Shown here: positions 14,626 to 22,277 of the stretch, one piece after another
How the letters are laid out: every line of letters starts with the position of its first letter
Position numbering within the stretch: the stretch's first letter is position 1
Notes under the pieces: model-generated
Databases searched by the model: none
Seen by the model: only the letters and a program-made list of their open reading frames with translations
Told to the model about the DNA's origin: nothing
Assembly: GCA_035702985.1 (NCBI GenBank)
Contig: DASSZD010000004.1
Coordinates: 1 to 29,853 of the forward strand
From: JAKAXG01 sp035702985
GTDB lineage: Bacteria; Actinomycetota; Acidimicrobiia; Acidimicrobiales; Palsa-688
Direction: 5' to 3'
DNA length: 29,853 nucleotides
Made by a program: the position numbers and the translations under genes

Positions 14626-15168
14626 TTGAGAGCCGTCTGCGTCTACTGCGGCTCGTCGGGCGGCGCCGACCCCCGCTACGCGGCGGCGGCCCGCGAGGTG
14701 GGCACCCTGCTGGCCGACAACGGCCTGCGCCTGGTCTACGGCGGCGGCTCGGTGGGGCTCATGGGCGAGGTGGCCGACGCCGCCCTGCGGGCCGGCGGCC
14801 GGGTCACCGGCATCATCCCCCGGGGCCTGTTCCGGGCCGAGGTGGCCCACCCGGGGGTGACCGAGCTGATCGAGGTCACCTCGATGCACGAGCGCAAGAT
14901 GGCCATGTTCGACCGCTCCGACGCCTTCGTGGCCCTGCCCGGCGGCCTAGGCACCCTGGAGGAGCTGACCGAGCTGACCACCTGGGCCCAGCTTCGCCTG
15001 CACGCCAAGCCCATCGCCACCCTGGACGTCAACGGGTTCTGGCAGCCGTTCCACCGGCTCCTGGGCCACTTCGTGGAGGCCGGGTTCATGAAACCGGCCA
15101 ACGCCGCCCTGATCGTCAACGTGGAGTCGGTCGACCGGCTCCTGCCGGCGCTCAGACCCCCCGGCTGA
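14626..15168 (+). CDS. LOG-family (TIGR00730) nucleotide phosphoribohydrolase
   Basis: A 180-residue Rossmann-fold protein of the LOG family, formerly labelled lysine decarboxylase. Characterised members cleave nucleoside 5-prime-monophosphates, including cytokinin precursors, to base and ribose 5-phosphate. The family motif PGGLGTLEE is at 105-113, with SMHERKMAM just before it and VYGGGSVGLMGEVA at 38-50. The start is TTG at 14626, 7 nt after fabZ. The upstream GTG at 14615 is out of frame and soon stops, so TTG is the only start that keeps the conserved N-terminus (MRAVCVYCGSSGG). It is the last gene of the fab operon. Its 3-prime end overlaps the convergent fabF by 17 bp. No functional link to fatty acid synthesis is known to me. 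Confidence 0.9.
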   Translation: MRAVCVYCGSSGGADPRYAAAAREVGTLLADNGLRLVYGGGSVGLMGEVADAALRAGGRVTGIIPRGLFRAEVAHPGVTELIEVTSMHERKMAMFDRSDAFVALPGGLGTLEELTELTTWAQLRLHAKPIATLDVNGFWQPFHRLLGHFVEAGFMKPANAALIVNVESVDRLLPALRPPG

Positions 15169-16384
15169 ACACCAGCGTGGCGTTGTGGCCACCGAAGCCG
15201 AAGCTGTTGGTGACGGCCACGTCGAAGCGGGCCGGGCGGGCCGAGTTGGCCACGTAGTCGAGGTCGCAGTCCGGGTCGGGGTCCTGCTGGTTGATGGTGG
15301 GCGGCAGGACCTGGTGGTTGAGGGCCAGGACGCACACCGCCGCCTCCAGCGCCCCGGCCGCCCCCAGGGTGTGCCCGGTCATGGACTTGGTGGACGACAC
15401 GGCGGGGACCTTTGTCCCGAAGACCTTCTTGAGGGCCAGCGTCTCGATGCGGTCGTTGGGGGGCGTGGAGGTGCCGTGGGCGTTGACGTAGCCCACGGCG
15501 TCGGCGCTGAGGCCGGCGTCGGCCAGGGCGGCCCGCATGGCCCGCACCGCCCCGTCGGCCTCCGGGTGGGGCTGGGTCATGTGGTAGGCGTCGGAGGTGG
15601 CCCCGTAGCCGGCCAGCTCGGCCAGGATGGGGGCGCCCCGGCGCAGGGCCCGCTCCCGTTCCTCCAGCACCAGGCAGGCGGCGGCCTCGCCCATGACGAA
15701 ACCGTCCCGGCCGGCGTCGAAGGGCCGGGACGCCGCGGCCGGGTCGTCGTTGCGGGTGGACAGCGCCTTCATGGACGCGAAACCGGCGATCCCCACCCGG
15801 GTAATGGGGGCCTCGCTGCCGCCGCAGACCACGGCGTCGACCCGGCCGGCCCGGATCAGGTCCAGGCTCTCGCCCACCGCCTGGGCGGACGCCGAACAGG
15901 CGGTGACGGTGCAGGAGCTGTAGCCCCGGATGCCCCACTCCATGGACACGTTGCCGGCCACCATGTTGGGGATCATCATCGGCAGCAGGTAGGGGTTCAC
16001 CCAGTCCGGGCCCCGCTCGTTGAGCACGTCCAGGCCGTCCTCCAGCGACCGGATCCCACCGATGCCGGTGCCCCACACGGTGCCGATGCGGTCGGCGTCG
16101 GCGGCCACGTCCAGTCCGGAGCCGGCCAAAGCCTCCCCGGCCGCGACCAGGGCCATCTGGCCGACCCGGTCCAGGTGCTTGGCCCGGCGCCGGCCGAACA
16201 CCTGCTCCGGCTCGAAACCGGGCAGCTCGGCGGCGATGCGCACCGGGAACTCGCCGGCGTCGAAGCGGGAGATCTTCCCCACCCCGGACCGGCCGGCGGC
16301 CAGAGCCTCCCATGTGGACGCGGCGTCGAGCCCCAGCGGGCTCACCACGCCGATCCCCGTCACCACCACCCGGCGCCTGGACAC
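15152..16384 (-). CDS. fabF: 3-oxoacyl-ACP synthase II
   Basis: A 410-residue condensing enzyme that extends acyl-ACP with malonyl-ACP. The Cys-His-His triad is complete: C163 in TACSAS, H303 in NAHGTSTP and H338 in KSMTGHTLGAAG, almost the E. coli FabF numbering. The C-terminal NSFGFGGHNATLVF is standard. Start is GTG at 16384 (MSRRRVVVTGIGVVSPLG); the further upstream ATG would add an unconserved tail. TAGGAT lies 8 nt before the GTG. The gene faces the fabI-fabG-fabZ operon and overlaps its last gene tail to tail (15152-15168). It completes the core elongation cycle in this window; fabD and fabH are not present here. Confidence 0.95.
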   Translation of the reverse strand: MSRRRVVVTGIGVVSPLGLDAASTWEALAAGRSGVGKISRFDAGEFPVRIAAELPGFEPEQVFGRRRAKHLDRVGQMALVAAGEALAGSGLDVAADADRIGTVWGTGIGGIRSLEDGLDVLNERGPDWVNPYLLPMMIPNMVAGNVSMEWGIRGYSSCTVTACSASAQAVGESLDLIRAGRVDAVVCGGSEAPITRVGIAGFASMKALSTRNDDPAAASRPFDAGRDGFVMGEAAACLVLEERERALRRGAPILAELAGYGATSDAYHMTQPHPEADGAVRAMRAALADAGLSADAVGYVNAHGTSTPPNDRIETLALKKVFGTKVPAVSSTKSMTGHTLGAAGALEAAVCVLALNHQVLPPTINQQDPDPDCDLDYVANSARPARFDVAVTNSFGFGGHNATLVFSRGV

Positions 16385-16392
16385 GGGACCAC

Positions 16393-16398
16393 ATCCTA
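16393..16398 (-). promoter_or_regulatory. Predicted -10 of fabF
   Basis: TAGGAT on the minus strand, 8 nt before the GTG at 16384; leader of at most 1-2 nt predicted. Confidence 0.4.
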
Positions 16399-16451
16399 AG
16401 GGGCGCCGTTGGTCTGCCGGGGTCCGCCCCCGGTAGTAGAACATACGGTCC

Positions 16452-18773
16452 ATGGCAGCCCCCGCCGCCCCCCCAGCGGCTGCATATCCCGAGACCCTCG
16501 GCTACCGGCTGAAACGCCGGCTGTTGGGGCCGCCGCTGGTGACCGAGGCGCTGGAGGGCGAACGGCTCAGCAAGCCCATCGCCATGGGCGTGCTCACCTG
16601 CGACATGATCTCCTCCTCGGCGTACGGCACCGAGGAGATGCTGACCATCCTGGTGCCGGCCGCCGGGGCGGCCGCTTTCACCCTGGTGCTGCCGGTCACG
16701 GCCGCCATCCTGGCCATCCTGATCATCGTCACGCTCTCCTACCGGGAGGTCGTGATGGTCTACACCAAGGCTGGCGGCTCCTACGTGGTGGCCCGGGAGA
16801 ACTTCGGCGTCAACGTGGCCCAGTTCGCCGCCGTCGCCCTGCTCATCGACTACACGCTCACGGTGGCGGTACAGACGGCGGCCGGCACCGACGCCTTGAC
16901 GTCGGCCATACCTGCGCTGGCCACCGAGGGCTACCACACCGCCATATCGGTGCTGATAGTCCTGCTGCTGATATGGGGCAACCTGAGAGGCATCCGGGAG
17001 GCCGGTAGGACCTTCGCCTTCCCGACCTACTTCTTCATCGCCGTCATGGTCCTGGTGGTGGCCGTCGGGCTGGTGAAGGTGGCGGCCGGAGACATCCACT
17101 ACGTGACCTACCACGCCGGTCACGTGCCCATCGGCCATACCGGCGGCGGCGTGCTCGAAGGGGTGTCGGTGTTCATCCTCCTGAGGTCGTTCGCCAACGG
17201 CGGGTCCTCGCTGACCGGGCTCGAGGCCATCTCCAACAGCGTGGGGGCGTTCCGGCCGCCGGAGGGACGCAACGCCCGCCGGGTGCTCGGGCTCATGAGC
17301 CTCACGCTGGGCTCTCTGGTGCTGGGCGTGTCGGTACTGGCCCACTACACCCACGCCATCCCCTACCTGACCGGCTCTCCGACGGTCATCTCGCAGGTGG
17401 CCAAGGAGGCGTTCGGCAACAGCTTCCTCGGTCAGGCCGGCTTCTACATGGTCCAGCTGGCCACCCTGCTCATCCTGTGGACCGGGGCCAACACCAGCTT
17501 CAACGGGTTCCCGTTCCTGGCCAACTTCGTGGCCGAGGACCGCTTCCTGCCCCGCCCCTTCACCAGGCGGGGACACCGCCTGGTGTTCTCCACCGGGATC
17601 CTGTTCCTCGGCATCGTGGCCATCGCGTTGTTGCTGATCACCCGGGCCAAGGTGGACGCGCTGGTGAGCCTGTACGCCATCGGCGTGTTCTGCGGATTCA
17701 CCATGGCCGGCTCCGGGATGGTCAAACACCATCTGGTCAACCGGGAGTCCGGCTGGCGCCGCAAGGTCGTCATCAACGGATCCGCGGCGGTGGTGTCGTT
17801 CGTGGTCGTCATCATCTTCGCCATCACCAAATTCACCCAGGGGGCATGGGCGGTGGTGATCCTGTTCCCGGTCCTGATGTACGTGCTCATCCGCACCCAC
17901 CGCCTCTACGACGCCGAGGCCCAGGTGCTGGGCGAGGGGGCGGCGGAGCAGGCGGTCGAGGCCAAGCCGCTGCCCCGCCACGTGGCGTTCGTGCTGGTCG
18001 ACGGCCTGGACCTGGCCACGGCCCGGGCCATCCAGTACGCCCGGACCCTGTCCCTGGACGAGCTGCGGGCCATCCACTTCGTCATCGACTCCACCCGGGC
18101 CCAGCGCATCCAGGACCGCTGGACCCGCCTGGGGTTGAGCCGGCTGCCGTTGCAGCTGGTCCACTGCCCGGACCGCCGGGTGGAGCGGGCCGCCCTGGAG
18201 ATAGTGGCCGAGGCGGTGGCCGACGGCCGGACCGAGGTGACGGTGCTGATGCCCCGGAGGGCCTACGGCTTCGGCCTGGGCCGGATCCTGCACAGCTCCA
18301 CCGGGGAGCGCATAGCCACCGCCATCGGCCAGCTCGACCACGTGAACGCCACCATCGTGCCCTTCGACGTGCGGGGCGAGCTGAGGGAGCTGCGCACGCC
18401 CGGTGCGCCCGCCAAGCCCCCTGTCCGCGACGGTGAGAAGGCCGAGGAAAAATTCGACGAGGAGATACTGGCCGGGGTCCGGGGCGCCACCCCGATCGGC
18501 GACCTGAAGCCCCGCCAGGCCGCCAAGGTGGCCGGGCGGGTCAAGTCGGTCACGGTCCAGCCGTGGGGCGACACCGCCTCGCTGCGGGTGGAGCTGACCG
18601 ACGACCACAGCAACCTGACCGTGGCGTTCCACGGCCGCCGCCAGATCGCCGGGTTGACGCCGGGCAGGCGCATCGTGGTGGAGGGCACGGTGGCCGAGTC
18701 CCGTGGCCGCCTGGCCATGATCAACCCCCACTACGAGTTCCTGGCCTCGCCCGACCACGACGCCGAGGCGTAG
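16452..18773 (+). CDS. KimA-like APC transporter fused to USP-like and OB-fold domains
   Basis: A 773-residue membrane protein. Residues ~20-490 form about 12 membrane helices of the APC superfamily, close to the KimA-type potassium importers: KRRLLGPPLVTEALEGERLSKPIA, then SSSAYGTEEML, SYREVVMVYTKAGGSYVVARENFG and GANTSFNGFPFLA. Residues ~505-645 (HVAFVLVDGLDLATARAIQYAR onward) look like the cytoplasmic USP-like domain of that family. Residues ~680-765 form an OB-fold: GRVKSVTVQPW, ELTDDHSNLTVAFHGRR, IAGLTPGRRIVVEGTV, SRGRLAMINPHYEF. This part resembles the small stand-alone OB-fold proteins encoded near such transporters in other actinobacteria. ATG at 16452; no ribosome binding site or clear -10. 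KimA is controlled by c-di-AMP in Bacillus; control here is unknown. Potassium as substrate is an inference. Confidence 0.85.
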   Translation: MAAPAAPPAAAYPETLGYRLKRRLLGPPLVTEALEGERLSKPIAMGVLTCDMISSSAYGTEEMLTILVPAAGAAAFTLVLPVTAAILAILIIVTLSYREVVMVYTKAGGSYVVARENFGVNVAQFAAVALLIDYTLTVAVQTAAGTDALTSAIPALATEGYHTAISVLIVLLLIWGNLRGIREAGRTFAFPTYFFIAVMVLVVAVGLVKVAAGDIHYVTYHAGHVPIGHTGGGVLEGVSVFILLRSFANGGSSLTGLEAISNSVGAFRPPEGRNARRVLGLMSLTLGSLVLGVSVLAHYTHAIPYLTGSPTVISQVAKEAFGNSFLGQAGFYMVQLATLLILWTGANTSFNGFPFLANFVAEDRFLPRPFTRRGHRLVFSTGILFLGIVAIALLLITRAKVDALVSLYAIGVFCGFTMAGSGMVKHHLVNRESGWRRKVVINGSAAVVSFVVVIIFAITKFTQGAWAVVILFPVLMYVLIRTHRLYDAEAQVLGEGAAEQAVEAKPLPRHVAFVLVDGLDLATARAIQYARTLSLDELRAIHFVIDSTRAQRIQDRWTRLGLSRLPLQLVHCPDRRVERAALEIVAEAVADGRTEVTVLMPRRAYGFGLGRILHSSTGERIATAIGQLDHVNATIVPFDVRGELRELRTPGAPAKPPVRDGEKAEEKFDEEILAGVRGATPIGDLKPRQAAKVAGRVKSVTVQPWGDTASLRVELTDDHSNLTVAFHGRRQIAGLTPGRRIVVEGTVAESRGRLAMINPHYEFLASPDHDAEA

Positions 18774-18830
18774 CCCGGCCGGGACCTGCCCCCCGTTTGA
18801 GTCCGGCCCCTCCTGGTTAGCACTAAAGAT

Positions 18831-19691
18831 ATGAGTGCGAACCTAGCCAGTCGATCCGGAACCTTCGATCTGGGCGGTACCCGTACCGTCACCCGGCTGG
18901 GATACGGCGCCATGCAGCTCACCGGCCAGGGCGTGTGGGGCGACCCCGCCGACCCGGATGAAGCCGTCCGGGTTCTCCGCCGGGCGGTGGAGCTGGGCGT
19001 CGATTTCATCGACACCGCCGACTCCTACGGTCCGTTCGTGTCGGAGAAGCTGATCAAGAAGGCCCTCCACCCCTACCCGGCCAACCTGACCATCGCCACC
19101 AAGGCCGGCCTCACCCGGACCGGCCCCGGCGAGTGGCATCCGGTCGGGCGGCCCGAGTACCTCCGCCAGCAGTGCGAGCTGTCCCTGCGCCACCTGGGCC
19201 TCGAGCGCATCGAGCTGTACCAGCTGCACCGCATCGACCCGCAGGTGCCGCTGGAGGACCAGGTCGGGGAGCTGAAGAAGCTGCAGGCCGAGGGCAAGAT
19301 CGGCCACATCGGCCTGTCGGAGGTGGACGTCGATCAGCTGAAGCAGGCCCAGAAGATCACCACCATCGCGTCGGTGCAGAACCTGTACAACCTGACCAAC
19401 CGCAAGGCCGAGAGCCTGCTCGAGTACTGCGAGAACAACGGCATCGGGTTCATCCCGTGGTTCCCGCTGGCCACCGGCGACCTGGCCCGCCAGGACGGCC
19501 CGCTCCGGGAGATGGCCCAGAGCAAGGGGGCGTCCCCGTCCCAGCTGGCCCTGGCCTGGCTGCTGCACCGCTCCAAGGTCATGCTGCCCATCCCCGGCAC
19601 GTCGAGCGTGGCCCACCTGGAGGACAACATGGAGGCCGCCTCCATCGACCTGTCCGAGGGCGACATGAAGACCCTCGACGGCATGGCCTGA
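18831..19691 (+). CDS. Aldo/keto reductase
   Basis: A 286-residue NADPH-dependent oxidoreductase of the (beta/alpha)8 AKR family. The catalytic tetrad is present: D61 and Y66 (FIDTADSYGP), K91 (IATKAGLT) and H133 (YQLHRIDP). The cofactor-binding C-terminal part contains LAWLLHRSKVMLPIPGTSSVAHLEDNM. Closest in feel to the bacterial AKR group that reduces small aldehydes and ketones; the substrate is unknown. It starts at ATG 18831 after a 57-bp gap from the transporter and ends in front of a strong hairpin (19713-19741). No ribosome binding site is visible, and a TAGCAC hexamer 7 nt upstream is only a weak -10. Confidence 0.93.
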   Translation: MSANLASRSGTFDLGGTRTVTRLGYGAMQLTGQGVWGDPADPDEAVRVLRRAVELGVDFIDTADSYGPFVSEKLIKKALHPYPANLTIATKAGLTRTGPGEWHPVGRPEYLRQQCELSLRHLGLERIELYQLHRIDPQVPLEDQVGELKKLQAEGKIGHIGLSEVDVDQLKQAQKITTIASVQNLYNLTNRKAESLLEYCENNGIGFIPWFPLATGDLARQDGPLREMAQSKGASPSQLALAWLLHRSKVMLPIPGTSSVAHLEDNMEAASIDLSEGDMKTLDGMA

Positions 19692-19712
19692 CCTGACCAG
19701 CTGTTCCCCGTG

Positions 19713-19741
19713 TGATCCCCGCCGGCCCCCGGCGGGGATCA
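19713..19741. terminator. Strong hairpin between convergent genes
   Basis: A 13-bp perfect stem (19713-19725 with 19729-19741; arms TGATCCCCGCCGG and CCGGCGGGGATCA) with a CCC loop. It lies 22 nt after the aldo/keto reductase stop and 12 nt from the amidohydrolase stop on the other strand. There is no T tract on either side, as is usual for actinobacterial terminators. It can serve both directions. Confidence 0.75.
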
Positions 19742-19752
19742 GCGCGTGGGGG

Positions 19753-20619
19753 TCACTGCAGCGAGAACAGCTTCATCCCGTTGTGCCACAGCACCCGCCG
19801 CATCCAGTCGTCGCCGAAACCCAGCCCGGCCAGGCCGGCGACCTGGGCGGCGAAGGCGTGCGGGATGGTCGGGAAGTCGGAGCCGAAGACGATCCGGTCC
19901 CCCATCTGTCCGACCCGGCCCAGCAGAGCCGGGGGGAACTCCGACAGGTAGGGCGGGTCGGTGAAGACCATGGCGGTGTCGAACCACACCGACGGGTGGT
20001 CGCCGGCCACCTCCATGAACTGCTCGAAGTCGGGTGCGCCCATGTGGGCGATCACCAGTCGCAGGTCCGGCCACCGGTCCAGCAGTCTGCGGACCGGTCC
20101 GGGTCCGCACCACTCCTCGTTGCCCGAGCCGTCGGCCACCGCCCCGGCGTGGAGGACCACCGGGGTGCCGGCGTCCTGCAGCAGGGCCCACGCCCCCTCC
20201 AGGAGCGGGTCGGTGGCGTCGAAGCCGCCCACCTGCAGGTGCACCTTGACGCACCGGCCGCCCAGCCCCAGGCAGCGCCGGACCTCGGCGGCCACGCCCT
20301 CCTCCGGGTAGATGGTGAACGTCGGGATCACCGCCGTCTCGCTCGACGCCAGGCCCAGGGTGTGGTCGTTCAAGAAGCGCAGCATCCCGGGCCGGTGGGC
20401 GTAGGCCAGCGCGGTGTGGTGGCGGACCCCGACCGAGGCCAGGGTGACCAGCCTCTCCTCGGCGGTGAGGCGGTAGGTGACCGGCCAGGCCGGGGTGAGG
20501 CCGTCGAACCACCGCCAGACCGCCTGCTGCACCGGGTCCGGGAGGAAGTGCACGTGGGCGTCCACGATCCCCGGGATCCCCAGGCCGGCCAGGTACCGGG
20601 GCACCTCGTCGTCGGTCAT
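19753..20619 (-). CDS. Amidohydrolase family 2 metal-dependent hydrolase
   Basis: A 288-residue TIM-barrel protein of the amidohydrolase-2 (ACMSD-like) family, which hydrolyses or decarboxylates small carboxylated substrates using a divalent metal. Metal-site motifs are seen in order: H22 and H24 (IVDAHVHFLP), PVVLHAGAV, VIAHMGAPDF and VFGSDFPTIP with the final Asp. VKVHLQVGGF in the middle carries a Lys-x-His. Start is ATG at 20619, with TAGGCT exactly 6 nt upstream, so leaderless. It is a single-gene unit converging on the aldo/keto reductase. The substrate cannot be inferred. Confidence 0.9.
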   Translation of the reverse strand: MTDDEVPRYLAGLGIPGIVDAHVHFLPDPVQQAVWRWFDGLTPAWPVTYRLTAEERLVTLASVGVRHHTALAYAHRPGMLRFLNDHTLGLASSETAVIPTFTIYPEEGVAAEVRRCLGLGGRCVKVHLQVGGFDATDPLLEGAWALLQDAGTPVVLHAGAVADGSGNEEWCGPGPVRRLLDRWPDLRLVIAHMGAPDFEQFMEVAGDHPSVWFDTAMVFTDPPYLSEFPPALLGRVGQMGDRIVFGSDFPTIPHAFAAQVAGLAGLGFGDDWMRRVLWHNGMKLFSLQ

Positions 20620-20625
20620 GGCCGC

Positions 20626-20631
20626 AGCCTA
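20626..20631 (-). promoter_or_regulatory. Predicted leaderless -10 of the amidohydrolase
   Basis: TAGGCT on the minus strand, 6 nt before the ATG at 20619. Confidence 0.5.
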
Positions 20632-20740
20632 AGGGACCGCCGCGGTTCAGGAACTTCTCAATCCGGTCCCAGACACCTCACAGGAGCGGCGGGGATCCTG
20701 GTTGGCAGAGAGATCGATCGGACTACCGAAGGATCAGACG

Positions 20741-22228
20741 GTGACCTACTCCAGCGAACAGCCGCATCCCGACTCCTGGGCCTCCGTACCGCCGGCACCG
20801 CCGGCCGGCCCGCCCCCCGCCGGCCCCCCTTCCGGCGGCACCGGGTGGCGGCGCCGGCACCGGGCCACCCCCGCCGTGGCCGCCATCCTGGTGGCCGGCA
20901 CCACGGCCGCCAGCGTGGCCGCCGGGCACTACCTCTGGCCCGCCTCCGGCGCCCGGGCCTCGGCCCTGGCGTCGGGCCCGTCCGGGTCGACGGGGTCGTC
21001 GCCCTCGGGGGTGGGCGGCTCCGGGTCGTCGGGGTCCTCCAGCCTGGGCGGCGGGTCCCCGTTCTACGGCGGGCCCTCCGGCGCCTCTCCCTATGACGGG
21101 TCGGGCTCGGCCCCGGCCGGCGGTTCCACCGGCGGGACCTCGGCGGGCGCCGGGGCCCCGGCGGACGTCTCGGGCATCGCCTCCAAGGTCGACCCGGCCC
21201 TGGTCGACATCAACACCAACTTCGGTTACCAGAGCGCTTCGGGCGCCGGCACCGGCATCGTGTTGAGCTCCAACGGCGTGGTGCTGACCAACAATCATGT
21301 CATCAACGGTGCCACTTCTATCTCGGTCACGGACCTGGGCAACGGCCGCACCTACCAGGCCAACGTGCTGGGCTACGACAAGAGCGCCGATGTGGCGGTG
21401 ATCAAGCTGCAGGGCGCCTCGGGGTTGCAGACCGCCCGGCTGGGCCAGTCCTCGGCGGTCAAGGTCGGCCAGCCGGTGGTGGCCATCGGCAACGCCGGGG
21501 GGGCGGGCGGGACGCCCAGCGCCGCCGGCGGGTCGGTCACCGCCCTGGGCCGGGCCATCACCGCCAGTGACAGCCTGACCGGCACCAGCGAGCAGTTGAC
21601 CGGGCTCATCCAGGTCGACGCCGACGTCCAGCCGGGCGACTCTGGCGGCCCCCTGGTGGACGAAGCCGGCCAGGTCATCGGCATGGACACCGCCGCCTCG
21701 TCCACCTATTCACTGCAGTCGCAGGCCAGCGCCGGCTTCGCCATCCCCATCGACACGGCCCTCGGCATCGCCCACCAGATCCAGGCCGGCCGGTCCTCCT
21801 CCACGGTCCACGTCGGCCCGACCGCCTTCCTGGGGGTCAGCATCTCGGCGGCCAACACCGCCCCCTCGTCGGGCACACCCGGGGGCTTCGGGGGCTTCGG
21901 GGGCTTCGATCCGGGCGGCTACAGCTCCGGCTCGGGCGGCTCGGGGTACGGCTACCCGGGCGGATCGACCGGGTCGGCGTCGGGCGGGGCCACCGTCAGC
22001 GGGGTCGGCGTCAGCGGGGTGGTGTCGGGAGGGGCGGCGGCCCGGGCCGGGCTGGCGGCCGGTGACACCATCACCGCGGTCAACGGCCAGGCGATCTCCT
22101 CACCGGACGCCCTCAGCCAGGCCATCGCCCAGGACCGGCCCGGGGACCGGGTCCAGCTGACCTGGACCGACCAGTCCGGCCAGTCCCACACCACCACCGT
22201 CGACCTGGGCAGCGGGCCGCCGGCCTGA
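20741..22228 (+). CDS. Membrane-anchored HtrA-like serine protease with PDZ domain
   Basis: A 495-residue trypsin-like protease (S1C). A short Pro-rich cytoplasmic tail and GWRRRHRAT lead into one membrane helix (about 44-62), so the catalytic part is outside the membrane. A long Ser/Gly-rich linker (~70-140) follows. The triad is H186 (LTNNHVI), D217 (KSADVAVIKL) and S301 (QPGDSGGPLV). The Ser loop reads GDSGG rather than the GNSGG usual in HtrA. A Gly/Ser/Tyr-rich segment (GGFGGFGGFDPGG) separates it from the C-terminal PDZ domain (~410-490). GTG at 20741 is chosen because GAAGGA lies 7 nt upstream; a TTG at 20702 would add 13 residues. Likely role: degradation of misfolded exported proteins. 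Confidence 0.9.
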   Translation: MTYSSEQPHPDSWASVPPAPPAGPPPAGPPSGGTGWRRRHRATPAVAAILVAGTTAASVAAGHYLWPASGARASALASGPSGSTGSSPSGVGGSGSSGSSSLGGGSPFYGGPSGASPYDGSGSAPAGGSTGGTSAGAGAPADVSGIASKVDPALVDINTNFGYQSASGAGTGIVLSSNGVVLTNNHVINGATSISVTDLGNGRTYQANVLGYDKSADVAVIKLQGASGLQTARLGQSSAVKVGQPVVAIGNAGGAGGTPSAAGGSVTALGRAITASDSLTGTSEQLTGLIQVDADVQPGDSGGPLVDEAGQVIGMDTAASSTYSLQSQASAGFAIPIDTALGIAHQIQAGRSSSTVHVGPTAFLGVSISAANTAPSSGTPGGFGGFGGFDPGGYSSGSGGSGYGYPGGSTGSASGGATVSGVGVSGVVSGGAAARAGLAAGDTITAVNGQAISSPDALSQAIAQDRPGDRVQLTWTDQSGQSHTTTVDLGSGPPA

Positions 22229-22247
22229 TGCCCGCAACCGTCGTCCC

Positions 22248-22277
22248 ACCCGGGCCCGGCGGCCTACCCGGGCCCGG
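22248..22277. repeat. Direct repeat of a GC palindrome between convergent genes
   Basis: ACCCGGGCCCGG occurs at 22248-22259 and 22266-22277 (offset 18). Each contains the self-complementary CCGGGCCCGG. The second copy lies inside the last codons of the methyltransferase gene, the first in the 35-bp convergent gap. It may act in termination, but could equally be chance in such GC-rich DNA. Confidence 0.4.

Noticed and set aside
16385..16451. c-di-AMP (ydaO-type) riboswitch before the KimA-like transporter
   Set aside because: Only 67 bp separate the gene from divergent fabF, and no conserved riboswitch core could be seen.
20640..20740. ECF/SigE-type promoter before the membrane HtrA gene
   Set aside because: A GGAAC occurs near 20651 but no matching -10 is found at the required spacing.
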